From contig OY986435.1 in the NCBI GenBank assembly GCA_963920525.1, positions 174,205,327 through 174,269,326 of the forward strand: a stretch of 64,000 nt of DNA. Reading direction: 5' to 3'. The notes under the pieces are model-generated. The model saw only the letters and a program-made list of their open reading frames with translations. It had not been told where the DNA came from and did not search any database. Shown here piece by piece: positions 18,690 to 28,254 of this stretch. Position numbers and translations under genes: made by a program. Source of the stretch: Dichetophora obliterata. Taxonomy: Eukaryota; Arthropoda; Insecta; Diptera; Sciomyzidae. Position 1 is the first letter of the stretch. Each line of letters opens with the position of its first letter.

Positions 18690-20000
18690 TGTAACGACCT
18701 TTTTTTCCGGCCGAGGATTCGCTCGCCGGACCCAGTGTTCGGTACAAAAATTTGTAAAACGTTTCCCTTCGGAAACGGACACCAAATAAAAATCCAGCGG
18801 TATCGGAATTCAATATTTTTATTGACAAAATTCAGGATACGCTTAGTTACTAACAAAGTGTTTCTTAATACTACCTGGCCTCACGGAAGGTGGGCCGCAA
18901 TCAATTAGTTGTGGGTAGTTTCCCCAAATTACAAAAAAAAAATAAAATATATATATTTATATATGGTTTTCCTTTTGCACTTAGTTCGATAATCCTTTAA
19001 CTTCTGATAAACATGTAAAAGGAAGGTATAATAATTATGAAATACTGTATATAAATTCCTACTGATATATTTTAATATTTATTAAAATCATTGAAACTAT
19101 TTGATCGCAAACCGGAATTTTAGGTGTATTTTAAGTTTAGAAAAAAAATATATATATACCCACTTCTATTAGGCGAGTATGCTATAACGTGAACCGGTTA
19201 CGTTGAGTCTAACCGAGAAAAAAAGAAACTATATTTATATTATGTGCTAGGTGGACGTCGGTTAACTGATTCAACGTCCCTAACTATTTTCTTAAATATG
19301 AATACAATCATAAGAAATACCAGGCAAGTATGGGGTATGGCGCTCCCGAGTAGTATTCTCAAATCCCGCTGTGGAAATATCTCTCATTAGTGATAATTTA
19401 TAGTGTATTATTAGGTAATGTTAACGGCTGTGGTCGAGGTCCCGGTTGGTGTTCGTCGTCTTCTAGGTATTATTCTCGGATTTCAACCTTAAACCCAAGG
19501 CCGGGTGCGGTACTGCCCACATTAGCCCGGACCTCGGATTCGCGATTGCCGGATCAAATTACCCAGTAATATCTCGTCCGATAGTCACACAATGTCTTGT
19601 CGTTAATTATATGAATGCTCTGATCCCGAGAAAGGATGAACTGCGACTTAGAACGGGTGCGGTTCTGCCCACATTAGCCCGTCCTCGGTCCACAGTGCAA
19701 GAAGCTCTACGCCTATGTCGCGATCTCGATCCTGGTTAGATCTTCCCGAAGTGGGGCAGAGGAATAAAACGTCCGGGTGCGGTACTGCCCACATTAGCCC
19801 GTACGTTTACTCGAATTCTTTGGGTATGAGTCGCTCTGTTCTCGGTCTCGTTCGTTAAGTATTTTCACTTTATATTCACTATTTCACTGCGTTCCACTTA
19901 TTTTTACCACGTTTAGGTCCCCTCGGGAGTCCCCATACGTACCTGTTGGCCTTATTGTTGATAAAAGAACAGAAAATGGATACTTTAATGACTCCTAGAG
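18690..20000. other. GC-rich island of unknown origin with triplicated motif
   Basis: From TGTAACGACC at 18690 base composition changes sharply compared with the AT-rich flanks, and stays GC-rich to about 20640. I see no rRNA, tRNA or protein domain. The TG start and GC-rich, promoter-bearing nature would suit a long terminal repeat or a retroelement 5' UTR, but I find no matching second LTR, primer-binding site or gag/pol. It could also belong to the 5' region of LINE-B that follows. Confidence 0.4.
19502..19801 (+). repeat. 28-bp motif in three copies
   Basis: CGGGTGCGGT.CTGCCCAC followed by ATTAGCCCG occurs at 19502-19529, 19654-19681 and 19774-19801. The copies differ at one base only (A or T at position 11). 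Start-to-start distances are 152 and 120 bp. CGGG and CCCG at the two ends can pair, so each copy may form a small hairpin. Confidence 0.9.
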
Positions 20001-20014
20001 TTGCCTGCGGTAGT

Positions 20015-20297
20015 TTTGCGGTCGCTGCTGGCGCTCTCTGCTGCTATACTGTCGTCGCTTTATCCTGCCTTAATCGCTTGGGGTGACGTCGTTATTGACT
20101 TTTCCGTTGTGATGCTGTCGACGTTTTATTCTTGCTTAAATGTGCTAACGTTGACGTCGCTGTTGACTTTTCCTTTGATGCTGTCGATGTTTTACGTTTG
20201 ATGAAATGTACTAACGTTGACGCCGCTGTTGACTTTCCTTGGTGGTGCTGTCGGCGCTTGATCTTATCTCCGTGTATCAATGTTGACGTCGCCGTCG
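20015..20297. repeat. Minisatellite, ~66-bp unit, about 4 copies
   Basis: Units begin near 20015 (degenerate), 20084, 20152 and 20218, with a partial unit at 20284. The shared words are TGACGTCGCTGTTGACTTT, GATGCTGTCGACGTTTTA and ATGTGCTAACGT. 66 is a multiple of three, so reading frames stay open across the array. On the minus strand it encodes 22-residue repeats such as KSTATSTLAHLSKNKTSTAS, but that frame starts only at a TTG and ends soon after. Confidence 0.8.
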
Positions 20298-20406
20298 GTT
20301 GGGGCGGGCAGAATTTTCTGCCACCAACGAATACTGCTGCCGGTACTACAACTTCACACGCGCACGCTCAAAAAATTACAGATCCCGATTCGCTCTGAGT
20401 TTGTGC

Positions 20407-20443
20407 TTTTATACGCAGCTCTTTGCATCGAACCTTCTGGAAT
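20407..20443 (-). promoter_or_regulatory. Heat-shock-element plus TATA module (minus strand)
   Basis: Read on the minus strand, ATTCCAGAAGGTTCG (20443-20429) is three perfect alternating 5-bp units of the heat-shock factor site (TTC, GAA, TTC). Fifteen bases further comes TATAAAA (20413-20407), then G and a CA-containing stretch where a start site near 20383 would fit. Spacing is close to that of heat-shock gene promoters. More GAA units lie upstream (CGAACGGGAACA). The transcript would run toward the minisatellite and the triplicated motif. No clear coding region follows. Confidence 0.5.
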
Positions 20444-20640
20444 ATCGCGTGATGTTCCCGTTCGTTGGTTTGGCTTTCGTGTTTTCCGCTCTCACCAACT
20501 GCCTGGCGTGTGTCTGTGATGCCCGTTATCACCATGGTACATGAAAAGAATAAACAGAAAACAAATATCAGCACGAGAGCCACCCCGGTAGGAACCTACC
20601 CACAACGTAACCCTGTGGAAGCGGTTGGTCATACCTAACC

Positions 20641-21069
20641 TTTTACGGAGGAAGTGACAGCCTTTGCAGCACGGTACCTATTCTAACCTACCTATGCTAT
20701 TACGCTAGCTCAATATAAAGTATTCTTAAGTGTTTCTATTTCTTAACTACTATTTAGAATTATTCATAACGTTTTCATTATTAACCTTTTATCGCGTAAG
20801 TTTCGTTTTTAATTTCTTTATTTTTGATAACGCTTATCAAAAGGATATGTCCCACGACTAGTTCCTTCATGAATGAGAAGTCGAAGTAGGTTCTTTGTGG
20901 TTCATATTATTTCTTATATTTATTATTTATGAGGAAATTTCTTATATTCTACAAAAGAAAATATTTACATGATATATATTTACATTGAATTCCTTTCAAT
21001 ATTATTACTTTAAGTAAGAATATTTTTATGAAAGTTTTCGGATGTATTGTAATAAAAAAAATAATGCAA
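20641..21069. other. AT-rich spacer before LINE-B
   Basis: Composition returns to AT-rich. No gene is seen. A short GC-rich patch at 21070-21200 has an ATG followed by an Arg/Ser-rich 43-codon frame (MVSRRSTVRSSIRFSSRRRD) that could be a degraded start of LINE-B ORF1, but it is in a different frame from the clear ORF1 remnant. Confidence 0.35.
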
Positions 21070-21214
21070 ATGGTCTCTAGGCGTTCTACCGTCAGGTCTT
21101 CGATCAGGTTCTCGTCTCGTCGTCGCGATCCCGGTGGGGTTGAGATCCCTCTCCCTAGCCAAGTGAGCGACCCAGTCGCCAACCGAGGGCAAGTCTAGAA
21201 AAAGTAAGGAGTGA

Positions 21215-21610
21215 AGTAAGAACACATGTGGGAGAAAATTTAGGCAGAAATTTTGTTCCTTACATAATAGAAAAACTAATGCTATAATTGGCACTAGTGA
21301 CTACCAAGGTGAAAATATTGATGTCATAAGACGGCGCAAATGGTTTCATCTATCTAATTTTCGATCTACGATAACGTACGAAGCTAATCAGAACTATGTC
21401 GTATCTAAGGCTAGTATTGCTGCATCGGAAGTCGTATGCTTTAGCCTAGCTAAAAAGAAGGTTTTAAATGCCAATCGTGTTTGTTTTAAATTAGGCATTC
21501 CTGCCACAGTCTTTAACCCGAATTTTTGGCCTGGTGGAGTTCGAGTTAAACCGTTTAACAACATTCCAAAAAACGTGAAGCGTCCGTCGGTACAGAACCA
21601 GCAATTTTAA
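21215..21610 (+). pseudogene. LINE-B ORF1 (RNA-binding, gag-like) C-terminal part
   Basis: The frame opens after a TGA at 21212 and ends with TAA at 21608. Recognisable stretches are NAIIGTSDYQGENIDVIRRR, KWFHLSNFRSTITYEANQNY, VVCFSLAKKK and FNPNFWPGGVRVKPFNN. The order FH.S, T.E, V.CF.L, FK and WP.GV.V.PF matches the C-terminal domain of ORF1 proteins in insect non-LTR elements. It lies directly upstream of ORF2, as expected. Confidence 0.6.
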
Positions 21611-21619
21611 ATGCTTCTA

Positions 21620-24523
21620 TACCGAAGATCCCATACAATTATGCACTACTGCGTCCACATTATAACACAGAATCATCTGTTGGTGGACTTCGCACCAAAT
21701 CAACAGAATTTTCTCTAAATGTGATTGACTGTTCTTATGATGTCAATGCCCTAACGGAGACCTGGTTGCATCCGAATATTATTATATCTGAACTTTTTGA
21801 TGACCAATTCGAAGTATTTAGACGCGACCGCAGCTCAACAACTGGCTTAACTCGTGGAGGTGGTGTTTTAATTGCCATCCGTGCACATTTTTGATGTCAA
21901 GAAATATCATTACAACATGTGTCGGGTGATGTGGAGCAAATATGCGTACGTGTTGATTGTCCGGTTGCCGGTGACGTGGTTGCTGCACCATCCTTTTTAA
22001 GTATCTATGTTTTTGTATCATATATTCCACCATGCTCAAATAGTGAAATTTATACAAAGCATTTTATTAATATACTTAATGTAGTTGAACGACTTAAGGA
22101 CAATGATTATTCTAGGTTGATTGGTTCTAGGTGATTTCAACTTGGGCAATACTTTTTGGTCGTAATCTAGTGAAATGATGAGTATGATTCCAAGCTCTCT
22201 GAGTAATATTGTTGAAACAGAATTTTTAGACTCCGTCTTCCCGTTGGGATTGTGTCAATTAAATTCGGGTAAAAATGGTTTAAATAAAATTTTGGACTTA
22301 GTTTTTTCTGATCGTGATCTTAATGCTAATTGTAACGAAGATGATTTCCTTTTGTCAAATAACTCTTTCCATCAGAAGGCGCTTTTAATTCAGTTGGATA
22401 CGGCAATCTTAAGTATACCTGCTCTAGAAGAGGATACTTTTGTATTTGCTTTTGATAAGGCAGACTATGTTGGCATGTCTAACTTCTTATCTAATGTCGA
22501 TGGGAGTACAGTTTTTGGGGAAAATCTTTTAGTTAATTATGAACTTTTCATTAATATTATTAACGAAGCATTTGTGACTTTTGTTCCTATAAAGAAAATT
22601 AAGTAGATCACCAAGCCGGAATAGTTTAGTAGAGATATCTTAAAATTAAAAAATCGCATGAACAAACTATATAAAAAGAGTAAATTAAACATGCCCTTTC
22701 GTTAAAACTATTTTGTGGCTCGTAAACAGTATGAAACTCTGAAGATCTCCCTTTATAGAAGTAATGTCCGGGCGTTGGAATCGAATATAAAATGCAATCC
22801 TAGAGCTTTCTGGAAATTTTTTAATAAAAATACTATATACTAAGGGTCTTCCTAAAAATATGTATTTTAAAGATAAAACATCGAACAATATTGAGGATGC
22901 ATGTAATATGTTTGCTGACTACTTCCAATGAAATTTTGTTTTAGATAATGTTCCTATACATCTACATACTTTATATAATGGAGAGTGAATTACTGATTTG
23001 GGCTGTTTAGTTCTTTCGGTAGAAGATGTTTTTAACGAGTTATTGTCACTTGATATTAATAAGGGTGCTGGCCCCGATAATATCCCACCAATCGTCCTTC
23101 AAAAATGTGCTGCTGCACTTGCTCAGCCTCTTTCACTAATTTTTTATTTGTCCCTTGAGAAAGGCATATTTTTGGATATTTGAAAAGTTTCAATTATAGT
23201 CCCTATTCAGAAATCTGGAGCAAGACAAGACATAGGAAACTATAGACCAATATCTAAGTTACCATCAATTCCCAAATTGTTTGAAGCCTTGGTGAAAAAG
23301 CAAATTTATCAGTTCATTAAAAATTCGATATCTGAAAGTCAGCATGGTTTTGTCTCTGGAAAATCAACCTCTACAAGCCTGGTTCTATTTACTCACTTTA
23401 TAAAAAATGAATTGGAGAATGGTAAGCAAATATACGTTATTTTCACAGATTTTGCTGAAGCATTTGATAGAGTTCAGCACTTTATTCTAATCAATAAGCT
23501 CAGTCTAATGGGTTTTCATTCTTCACTCTTGTCTTGGCTTAGTGAGTACCTCTTAGGTCGTAGCCAACATGTATGCATTGGAAAGAAGATCTCAAAAGCA
23601 ATAATTAATCATTCAGGTGTGCCACAAGGTAGCCACCTTGGGCCGTTGTTGTTTATTCTTTTCATCAATGATATTCCTAATTTTATACAGTATTCAGAAT
23701 GCCTTATGTATGCTGACGATGTTAAGATTTTTAAATCTGTAAGCTCTCTCAGTGACCAATGGAGTTTACAAAGTGATTTAAATAGTCTGCATTCATGGTG
23801 TATGCTAAATAAACTGAATTTAAATTTGTCAAAACACAACATAATGTCATTTTATGTGGTAAGATCTCCAACGTTTTTTGATTGCTCAGTTTTATGCAAC
23901 GCCTTGATTAGAGTAGATCCTAAATCTGATCTAGGTGTACTCTGTGATAAAAAGATGTCATTTTCAGTCCATTATGACAACGAAATCAGCAGGGCTAATG
24001 CTATGATGGGATTCGTTAGACGCAACACAAGAGAGTTTGCTGACCCGTATACCTTAAAGACTCTTTTCATTTCCATTATAAGATCAATACATGAGTATGG
24101 GTATGTAAAATGGGACCCATTTTATGAGTCGCATTGTACAAGATTGGAAAAAGTCCAAAAATGTTTTACTCAGTTTGTTGTGAAAAAACAAAATTGGTGT
24201 TTTATGCCAGAGTATAGCTCCCGATGTGCACTTATTGGGCTTAAATCATTGAGTTCGAATAGAAAATATTTTCTAATAACTTTTGTTCGAGATCTTTTAA
24301 TGAATAGTATTAACTGTGCGCCAATCCTCGCCCGTCTCAACATTTATGCTCCGGAAAGACACTTTAGACAAAGAGATTTTTTTACATTCCGCACCATAGA
24401 ACTAACTATGGCCGGAGTGATCCGATTTTTAGCATGTGCACTGTCAATAACAGTGTAAGTGCTCGTATATATTTCACTCAAAATAGAGAGGCATTTAAGC
24501 AAACTGTATTGAATATTGTATAA
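21620..24523 (+). pseudogene. LINE-B ORF2: endonuclease and reverse transcriptase
   Basis: Endonuclease pieces: GLRTKSTEFSLNVIDCSYDV, ALTETWLHPNI and RRDRSSTTGLTRGGGVLIAI (about 21680-21890), then GDFNLGN near 22130 and LDLVFSDRDLN in a 143-aa frame at 22175-22606. RT: GAGPDNIPPIVL (from about 23058), IFTDFAEAFDRV, SGVPQGSHLGPLLF, YADD at about 23707 and the C-terminal domain. Between 23183 and 23277 the frame is the same and is broken only by a TGA where a Trp codon is expected (DI-stop-KVSIIVPIQKSG). A frameshift near 24400 moves the true C-terminus (RIYFTQNREAFKQTVLNIV) to the frame ending at 24523. The enzyme is inactive. Confidence 0.85.
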
Positions 24524-24737
24524 ATCCTTAATTTTATATTCCTAAAATAGTTCCATTATAATTATTGCTTAAGTGTTATTTTTAAAATAATAAATAGACT
24601 GTTAAACATTATTGTCGATAGTTTATAAATAACTAAATAAATAAGCTTCGTAAACTATGCTCAACAAAAAATATTCGTTTACAATCCTTAATCTATGATG
24701 TACAAGCTATGTTAAAAAAATTTCACATTACTAACAC

Positions 24738-24766
24738 AGTGTGTGCTAAATTCCTGACCACCACTG
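24738..24766. mobile_element. Orphan Tc1-type terminus
   Basis: GTGTGCTAAATTCCTGACCA followed by CCACTG and a TA matches the outer end of the minus-strand Tc1-like element at 14834-17351 (GAATTTAGCACA, CAGTGGT on the other strand). No transposase or partner end is found next to it, so it is probably a solo end or one side of a deleted copy. Confidence 0.5.
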
Positions 24767-24779
24767 TATAAAGATTTAA

Positions 24780-25500
24780 TATATATACATACTAGTATTT
24801 TTTTTCATATTGTATGAATATGTTGAATAAAATCTTTATATAAATAAACTATATACAAAAAATATACGGTGTCTTTAATTTTTCTATAAAGTTTTTATTA
24901 AATTTAAAAATATATATTATTTATTTTAATTAACCTATTGGCTTTGGAGAAAACTGGTTGACCAGTTTAAGCCGGTGATTTTCTTTTAAATATTCGAAGA
25001 ACCGGTTTTTTAAAAATGGTAATTTTCGGGATATTCGAGAAACCGGTTTTTTTCATTTTTTTCGAATATTTGACAACACTATTTGTAACTGCTACATTAA
25101 AAAATAAATAAAGATAGAGGTCATGTTTGAAGGTGTTCTATCAAAATTGATGTAAATAATGCTAAAAATTTCAATTCAAGAACACGAAAAAGAAGAAAAC
25201 GATTCATAGGTATAAAAAATTAAGAACGTTTTATATTACTCACAGGTGGAAGTATTAAAAGCTGACTAGTGCCTACAAATTGATTTTTTTATGCATAGTT
25301 CCTCGAATTAAAGAGACTTGCGAAAATTGTGAGACCTAAGATCAATTAACAAAAATGAATGAGATAACTTTTAGATTTCTTTCAGACTTTATTAATTTGT
25401 TCGAATTGCTAATAGACAGCAGACGCCAACAAGAACGCACCCTTGGCCTTATTGCTTAGTTACATTAAGTAAATTTTGATACATGCTTCCTTGCAAAACG
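24780..25500. other. AT-rich spacer
   Basis: No gene. Around 24950-25075 an ACCGGTTT.TT word repeats three times (GAAAACTGGTT, GAACCGGTTTTTT, GAAACCGGTTTTTTT), together with TATTCGA, a local repeat of unknown meaning. Confidence 0.4.
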
Positions 25501-25539
25501 AGCGGATCTTAGTAATTTTGAAATTGCTCAAACCGTGAA

Positions 25540-25770
25540 AATCCATATTATTCTTCAACATTTGAAGAAAGTCATTGTAATCTTGAATAGTGATGGTTTA
25601 GGATTATGGTCCGAGCAAACCAGGGAGTCCGTTCATAGAGAATTCATTACATTCTGGGACAGGCTAATAATATATATGATCGAAGTGCAAACTTTCGCGA
25701 GATGATTAATGAAAACTGTTTTGAAATTTTCACAACAGCACATTACAATTTAAAAAGCTTATATTAAATA
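25540..25770 (+). pseudogene. ORF relic of an unnamed repeat-encoded family
   Basis: A short open stretch reads LKKVIVILNSDGLGLWSEQT followed by RESVHREFITFWDRLIIYMI, then a frame break and REMINENCFEIF. The pattern (G.G..SEQ..E..H..F...W) recalls the C-terminus of uncharacterised, highly multicopy proteins in insect genomes; this is from memory and unverified. No start codon, ends or repeats define an element. Confidence 0.3.
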
Positions 25771-26410
25771 AACTGATATGTATTATTTAGATGGCAGACT
25801 ATTCATTATTATAAAAAATTATAAAAAAATTAAAACTAAATAAAAAAAATACAAATATGTATATAAAAATCAAATAAATTAAATGAAGAAAATACGCAAA
25901 GTAGGTTAAATCCAACGTAGTCTCATTCTATCAGGAATATGTATAATGTGGATATCTTTGAAACAGGAGCAGCAAGGATTTCATTTCAAACGGATTTTTC
26001 ATCTATAATCATAAAGAAATGCAGCCCTGCTTTCAGTTTTTGTCGACATTTTAAAAAATAAAAATGATAAAAGAAAGTGATAAAAGAAGATTACATTTTT
26101 CGATTTTTAAAAATTGTAGGTGTCATGAGGCACTACTTTAAATGGCACAGAATGGCATTTTTTTAAAACATAAACTGTAATGGAGTGGGGGAAAAATTAA
26201 AATACAGATAAAACAATTAACCGTATAAATCTGATTCGGCCAATTGATTCAATTCGGCTTTTTGATTCTAATCGTTTTTTTTTTCCTCTTTTCGTCGGCT
26301 TTTTAGTCCATAACATCACATTCTAGGCCGAAGTTTATATATAAGTTGTTTTCATCGGCTTCAGGTCGCTCTTTGATTTTTGGGAATTTTAGAGGACTAG
26401 ACACTGAGGT
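25771..26410. other. No recognisable feature
   Basis: AT-rich with no supportable ORF or paired ends. TCGGC words recur between 26235 and 26360. Confidence 0.35.
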
Positions 26411-26505
26411 TTCCAATCCCGGAATCCCGGGATCATGGAGGTCGTAACAGCCTTGGGATTATTTGGTCTAAGATCCCGATATTTTCGGGATCCCGGGGTT
26501 GCCTT
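26411..26505. repeat. CCCGGGATC palindromic island
   Basis: CAATCCCGGAATCCCGGGAT is followed about 80 bp later by GGGATCCCGGGGTTGCC, an inverted arrangement. Similar islands lie at 44505-44575 and 56214-56310. Such sequences occur at ends of some DNA transposons, but no full element can be outlined here. Confidence 0.5.
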
Positions 26506-26601
26506 TAAATTGCAAAAATGCAAAACTTTTATTTGACATTCAAGTAATAACTTTTAAAAAAATTTAAATTTACCATAAAGTAGTTAATTGGCCTTCTGTG
26601 T

Positions 26602-27263
26602 TATCCCTGCAGTGTAAGACTAGTCAGCATTAAAACATGAGTAGTATTTATACTAGTCAAAACAAACTAGTTTATATTTTGTCACGATTTACTAGTTGCA
26701 AAAGTAGTTTAAACCCAACTAGTTTTTGTCAAGTCACATTAAACCAGTTGTAAAACTAGCCAAAATCAAACTATACTACACATTATCAAAATCAACCAGT
26801 TCCAAAACCAATTGGAGCTGGGTACCCCATTGAAACAAACTAATAATAAACAAATTAAAACATATAAAAACTAATTTAAAAACATGTAGTATACCATAAA
26901 CATGGTATTTCATCAAACAGCTTTAACTTTAGCCTTTAGCTAATATTTTGTTGTAAAAATATATGTTCTTTGAACCTATGAACTATTGAAAAAATATGAA
27001 CCTATGAACTAGTTTTAATTCGATAATTACTATATTGGTTAAAAACTAGTCACAACCCAACTAGAACTTTACTTTACATAAAAAATGAGTTGTTAACTAG
27101 TTAAAACCTTATCTATAGTAAGACAATTGTCTTTTCCAATGACATCACCACGTAAAAAATACTAGTCGGTTCTATGAGAATAGGACATAAATCGAACTAG
27201 TTGTTGGATGTTTCCAACTAGTTGTTGACTGGTATAAATCTAGTTGATTACACTGAAGGGATA
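26602..27263. mobile_element. 662-bp MITE with ACTAGT-rich arms
   Basis: The left end TATCCCTGCAGTGTAA and the reverse complement of the right end TATCCCTTCAGTGTAA differ at one base. More than a dozen ACTAG or CTAGT words are packed into both arms and are rare in the middle. It has no ORF. The CAGTG terminus is of a type used by hAT and Tc1 elements, but a clear target duplication is not visible. Confidence 0.7.
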
Positions 27264-27268
27264 TTAAT

Positions 27269-27508
27269 AATTGAAGCATTATCGCGAAATAACGTTGTAA
27301 ACGACCTTTTTTAGTGTTTTTTTTTTCGAATACCTGTTAGAATTATATTATATACAAACAGAACTGAGTAAGCAGTTGAGCAGTTTGGGGTATTTTTATC
27401 GCGTACCCAAAAAACATTAATAAAAATTAATAAAAGTGCTTGTAAAATGAAAAAGTGAACAATTACAATTTTGTCGTTTACAACGTTATTCGCGAGAACG
27501 CTTCAATT
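27269..27508. mobile_element. 240-bp MITE directly abutting the previous one
   Basis: The left arm AATTGAAGCATTATCGCGAA and the reverse complement of the right arm AATTGAAGCGTTCTCGCGAA run on into TAACGTTGTAAACGAC, about 36 bp with few mismatches. The inside has long T runs. It is separated from the 26602-27263 element by five bases. Confidence 0.8.
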
Positions 27509-27539
27509 GTTGATTAGGATAAAGTAGTTAATCGGCCTT

Positions 27540-28250
27540 AAGTCCGGGAACTTAAGTCCACACTAGCTTTAGTTTAAAATCTAGTATTTGCAAAATACTC
27601 AAATACTATTTTAATACAGCCATTGTTTATAATTTGGAAAAGGCTTCAGGACCGGATTATCCATAAGGCAGTGTAGGCAACTGCCCGCATCGGCGAGGGG
27701 CCACACACATCGAGAAAAAAAATGGAAAAAGTTTCATCGAGTGAAAATTTAATTTGAAGATTTGTATCCTCAATAACAATATTATTGCTTTTTTTTCTTA
27801 ACCGACTTAAAAAAGGAGGACGTTACCAAGTTCGTTGGATTCTTTTTTTTTTTCTTTTAATGTATGTACATTAGAGTGAAACGAAATGTATGGATGCAAA
27901 AAATCTTAACCGGCTTCATATATTCTTGAAAACTCCTCATCAAAATAAATGTTTCTGCATCCTTTGTTTTTTTCTGCGACATAACTTTTGACTCTGACCG
28001 AGGGTTTTTGTATTTCACTATCATATTTTTTTTTTCACTGAAATTTTTTTTTAATCTGAAATCAAGAAATTTTCGTTACATTTTTTTCAAAATTAACAAC
28101 TTGTCATATTGCCCTATGATACCATGTATGCGCTAGAATTTATATGGATCTAAAGTTTATCGAAATCGGCCATTCGCAAATATTGCCATTCGTTACGAGT
28201 TATTATACTCGATAACTCCTAACGTACTTATCCGATTGCCGTACTTTGTT
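27540..28250. other. AT-rich, possible transposon scraps
   Basis: No gene. Around 27640-27710 GGCAGTGTAGGCAACTGCCC and GGCGAGGGGCC form a GC-rich patch unlike the surroundings, likely a scrap of a repeat I cannot name. Confidence 0.35.
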
Positions 28251-28254
28251 GTCA

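Larger units (their letters stand above)
21200..24642 (+). mobile_element. Non-LTR retrotransposon LINE-B, nearly full length but decayed
   Basis: An ORF1 remnant (21215-21610) is followed immediately by ORF2 with endonuclease and reverse transcriptase (about 21620-24523), a short 3' UTR, and an A-rich tail ending AACTAAATAAATAAG near 24642. It is related to LINE-A (shared GVPQGSHLGPLLF and the same C-terminal layout). Its upstream limit is unclear and could include part of the GC-rich island. Confidence 0.8.

Noticed and set aside
18690..20640. LTR retrotransposon
   Set aside because: Start and composition are suggestive, but no second LTR, primer-binding site, polypurine tract, gag or pol was found.
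20949..21294. Two overlapping minus-strand ORFs over a GC-rich patch
   Set aside because: The frames start at non-ATG codons and show no known domain. They arise from a short GC-rich patch in front of LINE-B ORF1.
14834..24766. A single 9.9-kb Tc1 element bounded by matching ends at 14834 and 24766
   Set aside because: A better-placed decayed end lies at about 17351, directly upstream of the transposase start, so the 24.7-kb end is treated as an orphan.
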